A stretch of DNA of 50,273 bases from an uncultured Gallionellaceae bacterium (GTDB lineage Bacteria > Pseudomonadota > Gammaproteobacteria > Burkholderiales > Gallionellaceae). The notes beneath the pieces are model-generated. The model searched no databases and was not told the DNA's origin. It saw only the letters and a list, made by a program, of their open reading frames with translations. Below are positions 18,530 through 29,451 of the stretch, piece by piece. Position numbers and translations under genes: made by a program. The DNA lies in contig CAIWKC010000104.1 in NCBI GenBank assembly GCA_903913145.1, positions 1 to 50,273 on the forward strand. The letters are read 5' to 3'. Position 1 is the first letter of the stretch, and every line of letters starts with the position of its first letter.

Positions 18530-19816
18530 ATGGATACAAATGCAGTTAATCAAGCAGCCGCAACCGAGACAGCCTCCTACCGATGCGGCGAAAGCCGCAC
18601 GGTGGGAGGTGTCGAAGGCGAGGGGGCAGGAGGTACGCCGCTTACTAACAGAGTACCTTTAAAATACAACGCCCATATTTCTATGCTTTTGCGTTTTGGA
18701 ATAGACAGCCTTTATCTTTCATATCCCGGCGTGTTGTCCGAAGATTGGGATTTGAAACTTTCCAGATTAAAAGTGCTGGCACAGATGGAAGATGAAGTAA
18801 GTCAATCTATCGCTCAGGTGACAATTTGCGAGCATCTCTTTGAAGTGCGCGACAAAGGTGCGGGTCGATTTTCATTTGTGCTTGTAGACAATGCCTACCG
18901 CATTCAAGTTAGCAACGCTCGCTCAAAATCTTTGCCACTAGCCTACGTGCAGATTTCCAGTGAGTACCTGACTCATGCCGGAATAGAAAAAGCCGAGGAA
19001 GGTTTGCGCTATATCGTGAACACTCTGGGCATGGTGAATGAACCTGCTAACGTAAGCCGTGTGGATTTGTATGCTGATTTTTGCACCGATTGTGCAATGG
19101 ATGCATTTGACCCATTACGTGATTGGGTTACACGTGTAGAAACAATGACTTTGCATTACAGCAGCGGACAGTTTTCAGGTTGGAGCTTTGGATCGGGTGG
19201 GGATATTGTTGCTCGCCTTTATGATAAAACTCTTGAAGTCGATAAGAAGTCGCACAAGTTCTACCTGCATGAGTTGTGGAAGGCCGCTGGATGGGATGGA
19301 GTGCATCCAGTATGGCGAATGGAGTTTGAGGCTAAACGCGCCGCACTGGTGGCTCTGCAAATGCCAAAGCTCTCGGACTTGCTGCCGAATCTATCCTCAC
19401 TCTGGCGTTATCTCACTGAAAATTGGTTGCGGCTAACTGTGCCGACTGATTCGGACATTAATCGCGCTCGTTGGAGCAATCATCCACTTTGGGATTTTAT
19501 CGGCGCTGCATTTGATGATGAAACCGAACATGCTAAATTACAAAGGTTTAACCCCGCACGTTTACCAGAAGATGAGCGATTGTTCGTGCATGGCTTGGGT
19601 GGACTTACTTCGTTTATGGCAAGTCGTGGGATCGAGGACATTGGCGAAGGGATTGGAGAATATATACATCAAGCCAAGGCATATCACGTAGTTCGTTCCG
19701 GTTTTAAACATGACGGAATGGAAAAATATATCGGGCGCAAGGTGAAAGCAAAGAATCGTCGTTACAACACAGTTCTTAATGCTCAGCAATTACAACAAGC
19801 ATCAATTGATTCTTGA
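18530..19816 (+). CDS. Replication initiation factor-like protein (Rep_trans family)
   Basis: LRFGIDSLYLSYPGVL...YVQISSEYLTH...VSRVDLYADFCTD...YDKTLEV...WRMEFEAKRAAL fits the Rep_trans (PF02486-type) pattern. Confidence 0.75.
   Translation: MDTNAVNQAAATETASYRCGESRTVGGVEGEGAGGTPLTNRVPLKYNAHISMLLRFGIDSLYLSYPGVLSEDWDLKLSRLKVLAQMEDEVSQSIAQVTICEHLFEVRDKGAGRFSFVLVDNAYRIQVSNARSKSLPLAYVQISSEYLTHAGIEKAEEGLRYIVNTLGMVNEPANVSRVDLYADFCTDCAMDAFDPLRDWVTRVETMTLHYSSGQFSGWSFGSGGDIVARLYDKTLEVDKKSHKFYLHELWKAAGWDGVHPVWRMEFEAKRAALVALQMPKLSDLLPNLSSLWRYLTENWLRLTVPTDSDINRARWSNHPLWDFIGAAFDDETEHAKLQRFNPARLPEDERLFVHGLGGLTSFMASRGIEDIGEGIGEYIHQAKAYHVVRSGFKHDGMEKYIGRKVKAKNRRYNTVLNAQQLQQASIDS
18573..18609 (+). other. Strong hairpin with GAAA loop in the 5' part of the rep gene; candidate replication origin
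   Basis: cctcctaccgatgcggc-gaaa-gccgcacggtgggagg; near-perfect stem. Confidence 0.6.
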
Positions 19817-19845
19817 TAGTAACTCCGAACAGCAAATATATTAGG

Positions 19846-20085
19846 ATGAAAATTATGCAATCTACTTTACAGCAATTCACAACCAACAATACTCAACAAC
19901 AAAATGTTGACTGGCTTATTCCGCGCAAGACCGTAGAGAAACTTTCTGGTTTAAGTAGAGCTACAATTTATCGTTTAATTAAATCAGGGAAATTTCCACG
20001 CCCAATGTTAATTGGATCAGGCTCGGTACGATGGCGACAATCTGAAGTGATTGCGTGGCAGCATTCACTTAGTCCGAGCATTTAG
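19846..20085 (+). CDS. AlpA-family transcriptional regulator / excisionase-like protein
   Basis: WLIPRKTVEKLSGLSRATIYRLIKSGKFPRPMLIGSGSVRWRQSEVIAW. Confidence 0.9.
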   Translation: MKIMQSTLQQFTTNNTQQQNVDWLIPRKTVEKLSGLSRATIYRLIKSGKFPRPMLIGSGSVRWRQSEVIAWQHSLSPSI

Positions 20086-20096
20086 CGGGTTACAAA

Positions 20097-20120
20097 TGTT
20101 GGTATATCTGTTGGTACATG
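20097..20120 (+). promoter_or_regulatory. Candidate integrase arm-type sites, right
   Basis: tgttggtatatctgttggtacatg, near-identical to 13159-13182. Confidence 0.6.
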
Positions 20121-20186
20121 AAAAACATTAAAATCATAGAGTCATTGCTGGCGTGGTATGCCAGCGATGATTCAATAGTACCTATC

Positions 20187-20217
20187 CCAAGACCCTGTTT
20201 CAAACAATCTCAAAACA
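20187..20217 (+). repeat. att site, right
   Basis: Perfect 31 bp match to 13044-13074. Confidence 0.9.
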
Positions 20218-20489
20218 GTTCATAAACACCCATAGATACTAGCTATAACGGGGTTTCTTAACACCTAAGTGGTAGTTTCAATCTAACCCAAGCTTGCATT
20301 ATTTGGGGGCACAATAGATGATAAATGTCCCGGCGGGGTGAATTTTGAGCAAACTAACCGAAGGCGCAATTGAATAAAGCAAAGCCCAGCTTTAACCCCA
20401 TAGCCAAGATTGAAACCGCTTACACCCACTAAATGGTAGAAGACAAAGTTTTCCGTACCTGACCCGTGACTTATTACCACAGACAAAAG

Positions 20490-22112
20490 TTACACTCTGA
20501 ATTTGCCGACTAACTGTTGCAATTCAGCTGCAACAGCAGACACTTCATTAACTGATTGTCCTAATTTACGAATAGTTGCGGAGTTTTCTTCTGTGAGTGC
20601 GGAAATCTCTTCCATGCTGCGCGCCACTTCTTCGGTGGCTGAAGTTTGCTCCTTGGTACTTTCAGTGATATGCCCGACAAGCCCTGTGACTTGATTGGCA
20701 GATGTGACAATTTGTTTGAATGCTTCGTCAGCCAGGCGATTCAGGTTGGCACTTTCTTGAACCTCCCGCTCGACTTCACTCATGGATTCCATTGCAGCAC
20801 TGGTTTCTGTACGGATAGAATCGACCACGCGAGTAATTTCATTGGTGCTAACGGAAGTCCGCTCTGCCAGTTTTCTGACTTCATCTGCAACAACGGCAAA
20901 TCCCCGACCCTGTTCACCGGCGCGCGCCGCTTCGATGGCTGCATTAAGCGCGAGTAAATTAGTTTGGTCGGCAATTTCTTTAATAACCGTGGTCATTTGA
21001 CCGATTTTCTGGATTGAATCGTTTAAATGGCTGACGATGTCGACCGAGTTATGAGCCGTGTTCACCACTTTTTCCATTGCGGCACGGTTTTTCAACATAT
21101 TCACTTCGCCCTGCTGCGCAAACTCTTCATTGCGCTGAGCGACATCGCTCGCCCCGCTAGAAGAGTTCGCTACTTCAGAGTTGCTGACACTGATCTCTTC
21201 CATTGCTGTCGCAACGCGTATGACCCGATCATTCATCGTGGCTGTGCGTCCAATAACCTGCTCCATCTGAAGCGATAACGTAGCCGACGAATTGGCCGCT
21301 ACATCAGCTGCACGTTTTACACCATCGACAATTTGCTTTAGTTGCACGGTAGTATTTTCTAGTGACCGCCCCATTTCGCCCAGTTCGTCCTTGCGCCTGA
21401 TAGCAACAGTCGCGGTTAGGTCACCCAGTGCAACTTTGCTCAGCGTATCTTGTAACGCTTGAATGCCGCGATGAATGTCACTTGAAAGAATACTGATACC
21501 AACAAGCAAAATAAGAATGCCAACAACGAATACACCCAATCCAATAAAAATCAATTTTTTCCCATGGGAACTACTTTTCTCGTAGGTTTCTTTGACTCCT
21601 GCCTCTTGAAATGAAACCAGCTTCGCAATTGGTTTTAGCAGACCTGACTGGAATGTGGGCCAATCATTTTCCAGCAAATCACTCAAAGTTTTTTTGTCTT
21701 CGACAGCATAGGCTTTTCCAAGTTTTTCGAGGAAGGGTGGCAATAGAATAAGTTGCTTGTCAATTTTTACGATTTGCTCTTTTGCTTCGTCAGAAAGCAA
21801 ATTCCCCTGGATTTTTTCTTTGTAAATTGCCCACTGTTTAGGAATATCCTGTTGCGCTTCATCTAACTGATTTTTTCCTCCCGCACCCGCTATCTGACCC
21901 AGGATAACACCCGCCATGCGAAAACGAACTTCTTTTAAATGGCGGTCGATATCTTTAAGTGCGGCAGCTGGCACGACCTGATTTTCGTAAACGTTTGCAA
22001 GTGCTTGCGTTCCCTGATTTGTGCTGTACACATTAACAGCTGCAAGTATCAGAGAAACAAAACCCGCTAAAATTCCGCCGAGAATTATTTTTGCCTTAAG
22101 GCTTTTCATCAT
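20490..22112 (-). CDS. Methyl-accepting chemotaxis protein (4HB-type sensor)
   Basis: [40 protein letters not shown]; periplasmic helical sensor; HAMP. Confidence 0.95.
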   Translation of the reverse strand: MMKSLKAKIILGGILAGFVSLILAAVNVYSTNQGTQALANVYENQVVPAAALKDIDRHLKEVRFRMAGVILGQIAGAGGKNQLDEAQQDIPKQWAIYKEKIQGNLLSDEAKEQIVKIDKQLILLPPFLEKLGKAYAVEDKKTLSDLLENDWPTFQSGLLKPIAKLVSFQEAGVKETYEKSSSHGKKLIFIGLGVFVVGILILLVGISILSSDIHRGIQALQDTLSKVALGDLTATVAIRRKDELGEMGRSLENTTVQLKQIVDGVKRAADVAANSSATLSLQMEQVIGRTATMNDRVIRVATAMEEISVSNSEVANSSSGASDVAQRNEEFAQQGEVNMLKNRAAMEKVVNTAHNSVDIVSHLNDSIQKIGQMTTVIKEIADQTNLLALNAAIEAARAGEQGRGFAVVADEVRKLAERTSVSTNEITRVVDSIRTETSAAMESMSEVEREVQESANLNRLADEAFKQIVTSANQVTGLVGHITESTKEQTSATEEVARSMEEISALTEENSATIRKLGQSVNEVSAVAAELQQLVGKFRV

Positions 22113-22193
22113 GTTAATTCCTTGAGATAAAAAAACAGCGAACAGAAGGAATTTGTTCGCTGCTGGTTTTCTATTTTCTGATCCTTCAGCCTG

Positions 22194-22676
22194 TTATTCC
22201 ATCGGAAGGCCTTTGGATTTCCATTCTGCAATGCCGTTGCGTAACCAGTACACTTTTTTGTACCCGGCTTTAACAGCCAAAACGCTGGCCTTGTAATGCC
22301 TCCAGCCTATGGGTGAATTGCCCTGAATGATGATAGGTTGAGCTTTGTCAGCCGGGAGTTTGGATATATCCCAAACGTCCAATTTTCCATCGAAATCCAC
22401 AGTGTTTGTGCTATTGTTTTTGTAGGGAATACTGATTGTGTCTTTGATGTGTGATTCAGCATACTCATTGGCTACACGGACATCATACATTTTCACGCCG
22501 CTGTCCATCAGAGACTTGGCTTTTGCGGAGTCAATAATTTCAACACCTTTAACCGTGCTAGGGGTTTCATCCGCGAGGGCTGTGACTGAGATCAAAATGG
22601 TTGAAGCAAGAGCGGCAATGCAAAAACTGCGAACAATGGTGGAAAAATTCATTTCAAACTCCTTCTCTGTGATCAA
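22194..22676 (-). CDS. Periplasmic rhodanese-like protein lacking the catalytic Cys
   Basis: Signal peptide; MYDVRVANEYAESHIKDTISIPY ... IIQGNSPIGWRHYKASVLAVKAGYKKVYWLRNGIAEWKSKGLPME. Confidence 0.85.
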   Translation of the reverse strand: MITEKEFEMNFSTIVRSFCIAALASTILISVTALADETPSTVKGVEIIDSAKAKSLMDSGVKMYDVRVANEYAESHIKDTISIPYKNNSTNTVDFDGKLDVWDISKLPADKAQPIIIQGNSPIGWRHYKASVLAVKAGYKKVYWLRNGIAEWKSKGLPME

Positions 22677-22798
22677 TTTTCATAGGTGCGTACTTACAAA
22701 ATATGCCATATAGTTTACATTTAAACTTAAACCCTTTTCAAAAAATATAAAATTACAAAATAAGCTTTAAGTACTTTCTTTGAATAGAGGTGAATGAC

Positions 22799-23020
22799 TT
22801 AAAACAAAGCCAGGATTGAATTCTTCTTGGCAGCATATTCACTATCATTAATTAAACCCTGCTCGTGCATCGATTCTAACTCGTTCAACTTAACAGAGAC
22901 ATTCTCCTGTAGTTTAGCAAGTTCAGCTTCAATCATATTTTTTTCAACCAATAAAGCGTCATATTCTCTTTTAACTTTTTTACGGAAAATGTATTTATAG
23001 AGTTTATTAAAGAATGACAT
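22799..23020 (-). CDS. Small SHOCT-like protein
   Basis: C-terminal LNELESMHEQGLINDSEYAAKKNSILALF. Confidence 0.6.
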   Translation of the reverse strand: MSFFNKLYKYIFRKKVKREYDALLVEKNMIEAELAKLQENVSVKLNELESMHEQGLINDSEYAAKKNSILALF

Positions 23021-23079
23021 GGTGACTCCCTTATTCTAATTTTATTAAAATCGGATAATGATCACAGATTTGGACACGT

Positions 23080-23433
23080 TTACTTAAAAGCCAAGTTAGG
23101 CAATGGAAAATATATATTGCGCACGATCGTTTCAGGAGTGGCGGCAATGAATGTGCCAAAGCTTTTCACAATGGACGCGATAATTCCCTGATGAAATTTA
23201 ACTGCGTCCTGATTTTGAAACATGGCTTCCGCAGAGAAAACATTTTTTGCTACACCATATGAGGCGCACCAACTCATGGGTTCGTTCCCGTTTTTCTTTA
23301 GCGAAATTTTTTGAGCACATTCTAAGAGAAACCCACGGGTTTGCTCAAGTTTGTCATTATTGTAGTGAAGTGTAACAAGGTGGTGTTGCCGCGTAATTGT
23401 CACTTGCATTTCCTCTCGAGTTTTGGAAAGCAT
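23080..23433 (-). CDS. Hypothetical protein
   Basis: 117 aa ORF in the same orientation as its neighbours. Confidence 0.55.
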   Translation of the reverse strand: MLSKTREEMQVTITRQHHLVTLHYNNDKLEQTRGFLLECAQKISLKKNGNEPMSWCASYGVAKNVFSAEAMFQNQDAVKFHQGIIASIVKSFGTFIAATPETIVRNIYFPLPNLAFK

Positions 23434-23660
23434 CCTTGGGAGAGATCGTACGTCAAGGACCTATACTCTACCAAAGTTCTCGAATCTTTGCAGGCAGCTC
23501 TTCAATCGTCTTTCCACTCAGAAATGACAGCTGCGCGCAATTTATAAAATTCAAATTCGATGACTACAAAATAGCAATGAGTATTGAAATACGTACTGCC
23601 GGAGTGTAAACGAATTGTGCCAGGCTGGCTGGTTCAAAAATTGTGCAACTTGTTGCGATG

Positions 23661-25298
23661 CTAAATTCTATAACGGCCAACCAATTCTTGAAGTCCGCCT
23701 GCGAGCAATTTTAGTTTTTCCGCTTCTACCGCTGTTTCAGAGGCTGCCTGATTATTTTCTTCAGTCATTTGCGCTACCCGTTCAACCTGTTCTGACAAGC
23801 TGTCGTTTGCACTACATTGTTCCGTAAGTGACAATGAAATATTATTGACTACTTCCACTACCCTGTCAGAACCATCCTTTATCAAGATGATTGTTTGGCC
23901 CGCTTTCTGTGCCAGTGAAACGCCATTATTGACTTCGTTTACACTATTGCTCATTGCCGCAACAGCATCGTTTGCACTTTTTTGTACCAAGCCAATCATC
24001 GTCGTAATATCACTTGTTGCCCTGGCAGTTCTTTCTGCCAATTTTCGTACTTCATCTGCTACGACTGCAAAACCACGTCCTTGCTCACCAGCCCGGGCGG
24101 CCTCAATTGCTGCGTTGAGTGCCAGCAAATTGGTTTGATCTGCAATATCTTTTATCAGCTGTACAACTGATGAAATTTCTTTTGAGTGCTCGCCCACTTT
24201 TTCGATAGTTTTCGATGTGTCCTGAACTGTATTCGCAATCTGAGACATTTCTTTGGAGGCTTGATCAATTATCTCGCCGCCTGTAGAGGATAGTTTTCCC
24301 GCATCGCGCGATAAATCCAGTGCCTCTTTTGCACTACCCGACACATGATTTGTAGTAACAGTCATTTGTTCAACAGCTGCAGCCATTGCCGAAGTTGAGT
24401 CGCTTTGTTTTGAAGCACTGGAAGCCAAATGTGACGAAGAGTCAGACAGGCTTTGGGCAGAATCTGAAACCTTGGCGGCGCTATCAAGAACCGTGCTAAA
24501 TGTTTTTTGGAGTGTGCCCATCAACTCATCAAAAGCTTTGCCTGTATCTCCAACTTCGTCATGGTTTGTCAGCGAAATTCGCTGGGTTAAATCTCTATTT
24601 TTTCCGACGTTGATGATGGTTGAACGCATGAGTTTCAGGGGTGCGGTAATAGAATGAATAATTGAAAGTGCACTAAACATCCCAATCACAACGACAGCAA
24701 TCCCGACAATGATCGCCAAATCTCTAATTGAATTAGCCGATGACTGAATGTGCTTGGTGCTCGCGTCAACTTTCTTTTCCTGATAGTCATCGAGATTTTT
24801 GACAGCCCGCAAAAAAGGAACCAACATCGGGATCATTTCTTCACCCGCTACATAAGTCGCTTCTTCCCTCTTGCCGTTCTTTACCAAGCTCATTACTCGT
24901 TCGAGTCCGCCAATATATAATCCGCGCTGTTTTTTAATTTCCTCCAAGAGTTTTAGGTCGTCTTCTGAGCCAGCAAAATCCCGGTTAAGATCTTCTAGCA
25001 GTTTGGAATTTTGATTGTTTCTTTCTTCAATTTTGCTGATAATCTTTGCATTTATTCCACTGTCGGAATTGAGCAGCATTTCCATACTGCTTATTGCGTT
25101 GTCCTTGACTGCCATGTTTATGGCACCGACTCGAACCTTGTTAGCCAGATCCGCTTGAATCCGGCTCGATTCTGTATCCATTCCCACTAGCCTGGTCACG
25201 ACAAGGATTGCCAAAAATACGACCAACAGCAAAATCACACCGAATCCAATAGCAAGCTTGTTACCAATGTTTAATTTTGGAATGTACATATTTATCAA
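23661..25298 (-). CDS. Methyl-accepting chemotaxis protein
   Basis: MCP signalling hairpin [51 protein letters not shown]. Confidence 0.95.
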   Translation of the reverse strand: MINMYIPKLNIGNKLAIGFGVILLLVVFLAILVVTRLVGMDTESSRIQADLANKVRVGAINMAVKDNAISSMEMLLNSDSGINAKIISKIEERNNQNSKLLEDLNRDFAGSEDDLKLLEEIKKQRGLYIGGLERVMSLVKNGKREEATYVAGEEMIPMLVPFLRAVKNLDDYQEKKVDASTKHIQSSANSIRDLAIIVGIAVVVIGMFSALSIIHSITAPLKLMRSTIINVGKNRDLTQRISLTNHDEVGDTGKAFDELMGTLQKTFSTVLDSAAKVSDSAQSLSDSSSHLASSASKQSDSTSAMAAAVEQMTVTTNHVSGSAKEALDLSRDAGKLSSTGGEIIDQASKEMSQIANTVQDTSKTIEKVGEHSKEISSVVQLIKDIADQTNLLALNAAIEAARAGEQGRGFAVVADEVRKLAERTARATSDITTMIGLVQKSANDAVAAMSNSVNEVNNGVSLAQKAGQTIILIKDGSDRVVEVVNNISLSLTEQCSANDSLSEQVERVAQMTEENNQAASETAVEAEKLKLLAGGLQELVGRYRI

Positions 25299-25384
25299 CC
25301 TCGTTACTGTTCGGTGAAAATGTTGACTGTGAAAAATTGCGCCCCGCTAATGAATGCCCGGCAAGAGGCGCAGCGTGATGAAAA

Positions 25385-25792
25385 TCAATCTCCCAGTTCG
25401 CTGATGAGTGACTGACATTTTGTTATTCTTTCTTTTTGAACTCCGCCGGCAATTTCCTTGGCTTTGGCATCGTTACCTTTTAATATTGCGGGTACCAATT
25501 CTTTTTCACGTGTTTCTTTGAACGCTTTCCATGTTTCAACCAGCTCCTTAAATTGAGCCTCTTTACCGGCTGGTGCGGTCAGTTTGGATAGGTGTGCACT
25601 GACTGCATCCGCAGTCTCTTTTACTTTCTTTTGGTCTGCAGGTCCACGTTGATCAGCGTGAAGCATAAGACTAATCAAGGATTCTCTTGCGGCACTCATT
25701 TCTGTTCTCAACGTTCCGAATTCACCCGCGTTGGCGGTCATAGCGAAACTGACCAAAGTCATCGATATAATTAATGAATATAGCTTTCTCAT
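25385..25792 (-). CDS. Periplasmic four-helix-bundle-like small protein
   Basis: Signal peptide (ATG at MRKLYSL), then a helical sequence resembling MCP ligand domains. Confidence 0.6.
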   Translation of the reverse strand: MRKLYSLIISMTLVSFAMTANAGEFGTLRTEMSAARESLISLMLHADQRGPADQKKVKETADAVSAHLSKLTAPAGKEAQFKELVETWKAFKETREKELVPAILKGNDAKAKEIAGGVQKERITKCQSLISELGD

Positions 25793-26249
25793 GTCATTAC
25801 CTTTCAATATAAATATTCCAATTAAACGAATTGAACCTCAACTCCCATTAAGGAGTTACAAGCATTATAGGAGAATTCTTCACTACCAGAGTAATTAAGT
25901 CTAATGCGTAAATGAATGCAAAATATATACGTAGCTCAATTCCAATATTTGCAATTTTATATACTTGCAGGTGAATGGCTTCCCAGAATAAGATGATGAA
26001 ACACCGCTCTATTTAGATCGTATTTAAATACGAATAACCGAATAAATTTGTATACTATTAAAATTAATTCCAGATTTTTTATTATATAAGCCCAATGGAA
26101 TACTCGGTTAATCTCGGTAAAGGTAGAAATATCAAACTGGTTTAATTCAGTCTGCGACAACCGTTCGTTTTTATTTTCGGTTTTAAGTTAATATTCCAGT
26201 GAACTGTGAACTAATATCGCCAACTTAAATATGCGGAGTGAGTAAAATT

Positions 26250-26705
26250 ATGGCACTTATACATGTTATTTATGTGAGCACCGCCACCAAAAAAATAGTT
26301 GATAAGGACCTGGAATCGATTCTTGAATCATCGGTTCGCCACAATAACAAGAATGAGGTGACTGGACTGCTATTGTTTGTGGGTAACCGCTTTATGCAAG
26401 TACTCGAAGGGCAAGAAGTTGCAATTAATGAAACGATGGCCAGAATTGAGAAAGATTCGAGACATTCTGACTTGGTTGTATTAGAGAGAACCGCAATCGC
26501 CAGTCGAAGTTTTGAAAAATGGAGTATGGGTTTCCATCGCTTAAATTCAATTGAAATAAGTTCAAAGCCAGGTTTTGCGGAATTATTGGAAGCTGACTTT
26601 GATGCTACTAAACTGGGCGCCAAAAAAGGATTGGCCCTGCGAATGCTAAAAGAATTTGTACGGGTTGCAAATAGCGGAAGTGTTGGCTCATCTCACGCTG
26701 TCTAG
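26250..26705 (+). CDS. BLUF-domain blue-light photoreceptor
   Basis: LIHVIYVSTATKKI...NNKNEVTGLLLFVGNRFMQVLEGQ...RSFEKWSMGFHRL. Confidence 0.9.
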   Translation: MALIHVIYVSTATKKIVDKDLESILESSVRHNNKNEVTGLLLFVGNRFMQVLEGQEVAINETMARIEKDSRHSDLVVLERTAIASRSFEKWSMGFHRLNSIEISSKPGFAELLEADFDATKLGAKKGLALRMLKEFVRVANSGSVGSSHAV

Positions 26706-26763
26706 GTTCAAGTTTCGGTATTGATAGGACGGTGTTTATCCATTTAAGCACCTAGAAAAAACG

Positions 26764-29451
26764 TTATTTACGCCACTCATCTATTAAAGAGGCAACAAGC
26801 GCTGTCCAACCGGTTTGATGGGTTGCGCCCAATCCTTTTCCTGTGTCTCCGTCAAAATACTCGCCGAATAGTATGTAGTCACGCCAGTGAGGATCGTTCT
26901 GGAATTTTTTAACATTTCCAAATACTGCACGTTTACCATCCTTGCTTCTGGCAAATATTGATATCAATGAGTCCGCAAAATATTGGGCCATCTCTCCCAC
27001 TGCGACTTGGTTTCCATTGACATCATGAATAGTCAGTGCGTCCCCATAGGCTTTGTCGAGTTTACGCAATGATTCAATCATTAAAAAAGTGGTTGGAAAC
27101 CATATCGGCCCGCGCCAGTTTGAATTGCCCCCCTTGATCTTCGAGTCTGCTTCTGCCGGTTCATAGCTAACCACGGTATCACCTAACGTGTAAGGATTAT
27201 CTTGATGGAATTTCGACAAGCTGCGCAGTCCGAATTCGGATTTGAATTCTGAGGTATCCCACACACGTTGCAAAATGCGGTTTAATTGTTCCGGAGAGAC
27301 GATGGTCAATACAAGTGTTTTTTCATTTTTCCGGATCACTGTATTGACACAATGGGAGACTAGTTCCTGACGGTTATTGACGAACCAATTCAGATTGACG
27401 GTAAATTCTTTGTAAGGTTTGATCCATTGCTCTTCCAGTCGCTCAACCGCAAAAAGCGGAATCAGCCCCACCAGAGACCTTACCCTGAGTTTTTCAAATT
27501 TTCCGTCAGGGTAGCGAATGACATCGTAAAAAAATCCGTCCTTTTCGTCCCAAAGGTTTTGATCCCCATGCTCTCCCATGCGTTTCATCGCGGCACCAAC
27601 GTAGACATAATGCTGAAAATACTTGGTTGCCAGGCTTTCATAAACCGGATTTTGCTTGGCCAATTCCAGAGCGATGCGCATCAGGTTCTGGCAAAACATT
27701 CCCATCCATCCGGTTGCATCGGATTGCTGCAACACTGCACCACCGGGAAGTTTTTTGGAACGGTCAAACAGGGTAATATTATCCAGCCCGAGAAATCCGC
27801 CTTCAAATATATTGTTTCCGGCGGGGTCAACTTTATTCACCCACCAGGTAAAGTTGATCATTAATTTATGGAAGCATTTTTCAAGGAAAGCATAGTCAGC
27901 TTTGCCGGAGCGAATACGATCCATGTTAAATACACGCCACACTGCCCAAGCATGCACCGGCGGATTCAGATCACTGAATTCCCATTCGTACGCGGGAATT
28001 TGCCCGTTTGGATGTTGGAACTGCTCGAACAACATGAACCAAAGTTGTTTCTTGGCAAAAGCGGGATCGATGATTGCGATAGGTACCGTGTGAAAAGCAA
28101 GATCCCAAGCCGCAAACCAGGGATATTCCCATTTATCCGGCATTGAAATAATGCGCTGCGAATTGAGATGGCGCCAGTGCTGATTTCGTATGCTCTTACG
28201 TGATTGTGGAGGCGGCGTTCCCGGTTGATCACCCTCCATCCATTTATTGACATCAAAAATATAATTTTGTTTTCCCCACATCAGTCCGGCAAATGCCTGC
28301 CTTTGTATCAAACACTCGTCTGTACTTGCTTTGGTCGGATGTATTGAATTGTAGAATTCATCCGCATCGTTTTTGCACCGTTCAAAAATGGCATCCGTAT
28401 CAGCAAAAGGATTCTTGAGGATTTCCTGAGTGATGCGCAGTTCAATCGTGGTTTTCCCCCCGGCTGGAACCATGCGCTCATAATTAATGCACGCTTTGGT
28501 TCCTTTCATTTCGGGATTAACACAGGGTTCACCATTGATTATGTGGCGGTGAAAAGCATCCTTAAAAAAGTTTCGACCATCTGCCGCCGCTGCGCCATAC
28601 AATTTTGCCTTGTTGGTTTCGTTGTCCGTAAATAGCGGAGTGCCGTCGGCTTCACAGTAGAGATAGCGACGCCCCACCTTATATTCGAAAGGCAGATTAT
28701 CAAGTCCTGTAGCTTCAGAGTCATCTGCCACCAGACATGAATAATTTTTAGTGGTTTTGACAAGGCTTAAAACTGGCTCTTGCTCCCGATCAGTACTCCA
28801 TGACCAAGTATTTCGAAACCACAAATTTGGGATGATATTGATCGGTGCTTCTTCAGGCCCCCGGTTGTGGGCTTCAATACGAATACAGATATCTTCGGGA
28901 GACACTTTTGCGTAAGTCACAAACACATCGAAGTAGCGGTCTTCCTCGAAAATTCCGGTATCGATCAATTCAAACTCGGGGCCGCTACCTTTTCTGGCCC
29001 GATTCTCGTCAATCAATTTTTGATAGGGATATTCAGCTTGCGGATACTTGTAGAGATAACGCATGTAGCTGTGGGTCGGCGTGCTATCCAGATAGAAGTA
29101 ATAATCTTTGACATCTTCCCCATGATTTCCTTGGGTATGAGTAACCCCGAAAGCACGTTCTTTTAGAATCGGGTCCTTACGATTCCATAAGGCCAAGCCG
29201 AAGCAAAGTAATTGGTAACGATCACAAAAACCTCCCAGCCCGTCCTCCCCCCATCGGTAGGCTTTGCTTCTGGCCATGTCGTGAGATAGAAAGTCCCAAG
29301 CTTCACCATCCGGGCTGTAATCCTCCCGCACCGTTCCCCAGGAACGCTCACTAAGATATGGTCCCCATTTTCTCCACTTGATTTGCTCGGGCCCATCAGC
29401 TTCAGTCAGCCGTTGATATTCACTGGTAAGCTTGAAATCTTTCTTGCTCAT
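26764..29451 (-). CDS. Glycosyl hydrolase, GH63-like (glucosidase family)
   Basis: 895 aa; [74 protein letters not shown](S). Confidence 0.85.
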   Translation of the reverse strand: MSKKDFKLTSEYQRLTEADGPEQIKWRKWGPYLSERSWGTVREDYSPDGEAWDFLSHDMARSKAYRWGEDGLGGFCDRYQLLCFGLALWNRKDPILKERAFGVTHTQGNHGEDVKDYYFYLDSTPTHSYMRYLYKYPQAEYPYQKLIDENRARKGSGPEFELIDTGIFEEDRYFDVFVTYAKVSPEDICIRIEAHNRGPEEAPINIIPNLWFRNTWSWSTDREQEPVLSLVKTTKNYSCLVADDSEATGLDNLPFEYKVGRRYLYCEADGTPLFTDNETNKAKLYGAAAADGRNFFKDAFHRHIINGEPCVNPEMKGTKACINYERMVPAGGKTTIELRITQEILKNPFADTDAIFERCKNDADEFYNSIHPTKASTDECLIQRQAFAGLMWGKQNYIFDVNKWMEGDQPGTPPPQSRKSIRNQHWRHLNSQRIISMPDKWEYPWFAAWDLAFHTVPIAIIDPAFAKKQLWFMLFEQFQHPNGQIPAYEWEFSDLNPPVHAWAVWRVFNMDRIRSGKADYAFLEKCFHKLMINFTWWVNKVDPAGNNIFEGGFLGLDNITLFDRSKKLPGGAVLQQSDATGWMGMFCQNLMRIALELAKQNPVYESLATKYFQHYVYVGAAMKRMGEHGDQNLWDEKDGFFYDVIRYPDGKFEKLRVRSLVGLIPLFAVERLEEQWIKPYKEFTVNLNWFVNNRQELVSHCVNTVIRKNEKTLVLTIVSPEQLNRILQRVWDTSEFKSEFGLRSLSKFHQDNPYTLGDTVVSYEPAEADSKIKGGNSNWRGPIWFPTTFLMIESLRKLDKAYGDALTIHDVNGNQVAVGEMAQYFADSLISIFARSKDGKRAVFGNVKKFQNDPHWRDYILFGEYFDGDTGKGLGATHQTGWTALVASLIDEWRK

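Larger units (their letters stand above)
13044..20221. mobile_element. Integrative genetic element adjacent to tRNA-Met
   Basis: 31 bp direct repeat (ccaagaccctgtttcaaacaatctcaaaaca) at 13044-13074 and 20187-20217. P4-type integrase at the tRNA end; AlpA-like and Rep-like genes at the other end. Confidence 0.92.

Noticed and set aside
13044-20221. Island as a defence island (restriction, CBASS, retron etc.)
   Set aside because: No recognisable defence nuclease, reverse transcriptase or methylase among its ORFs; the cargo is a c-di-GMP enzyme.
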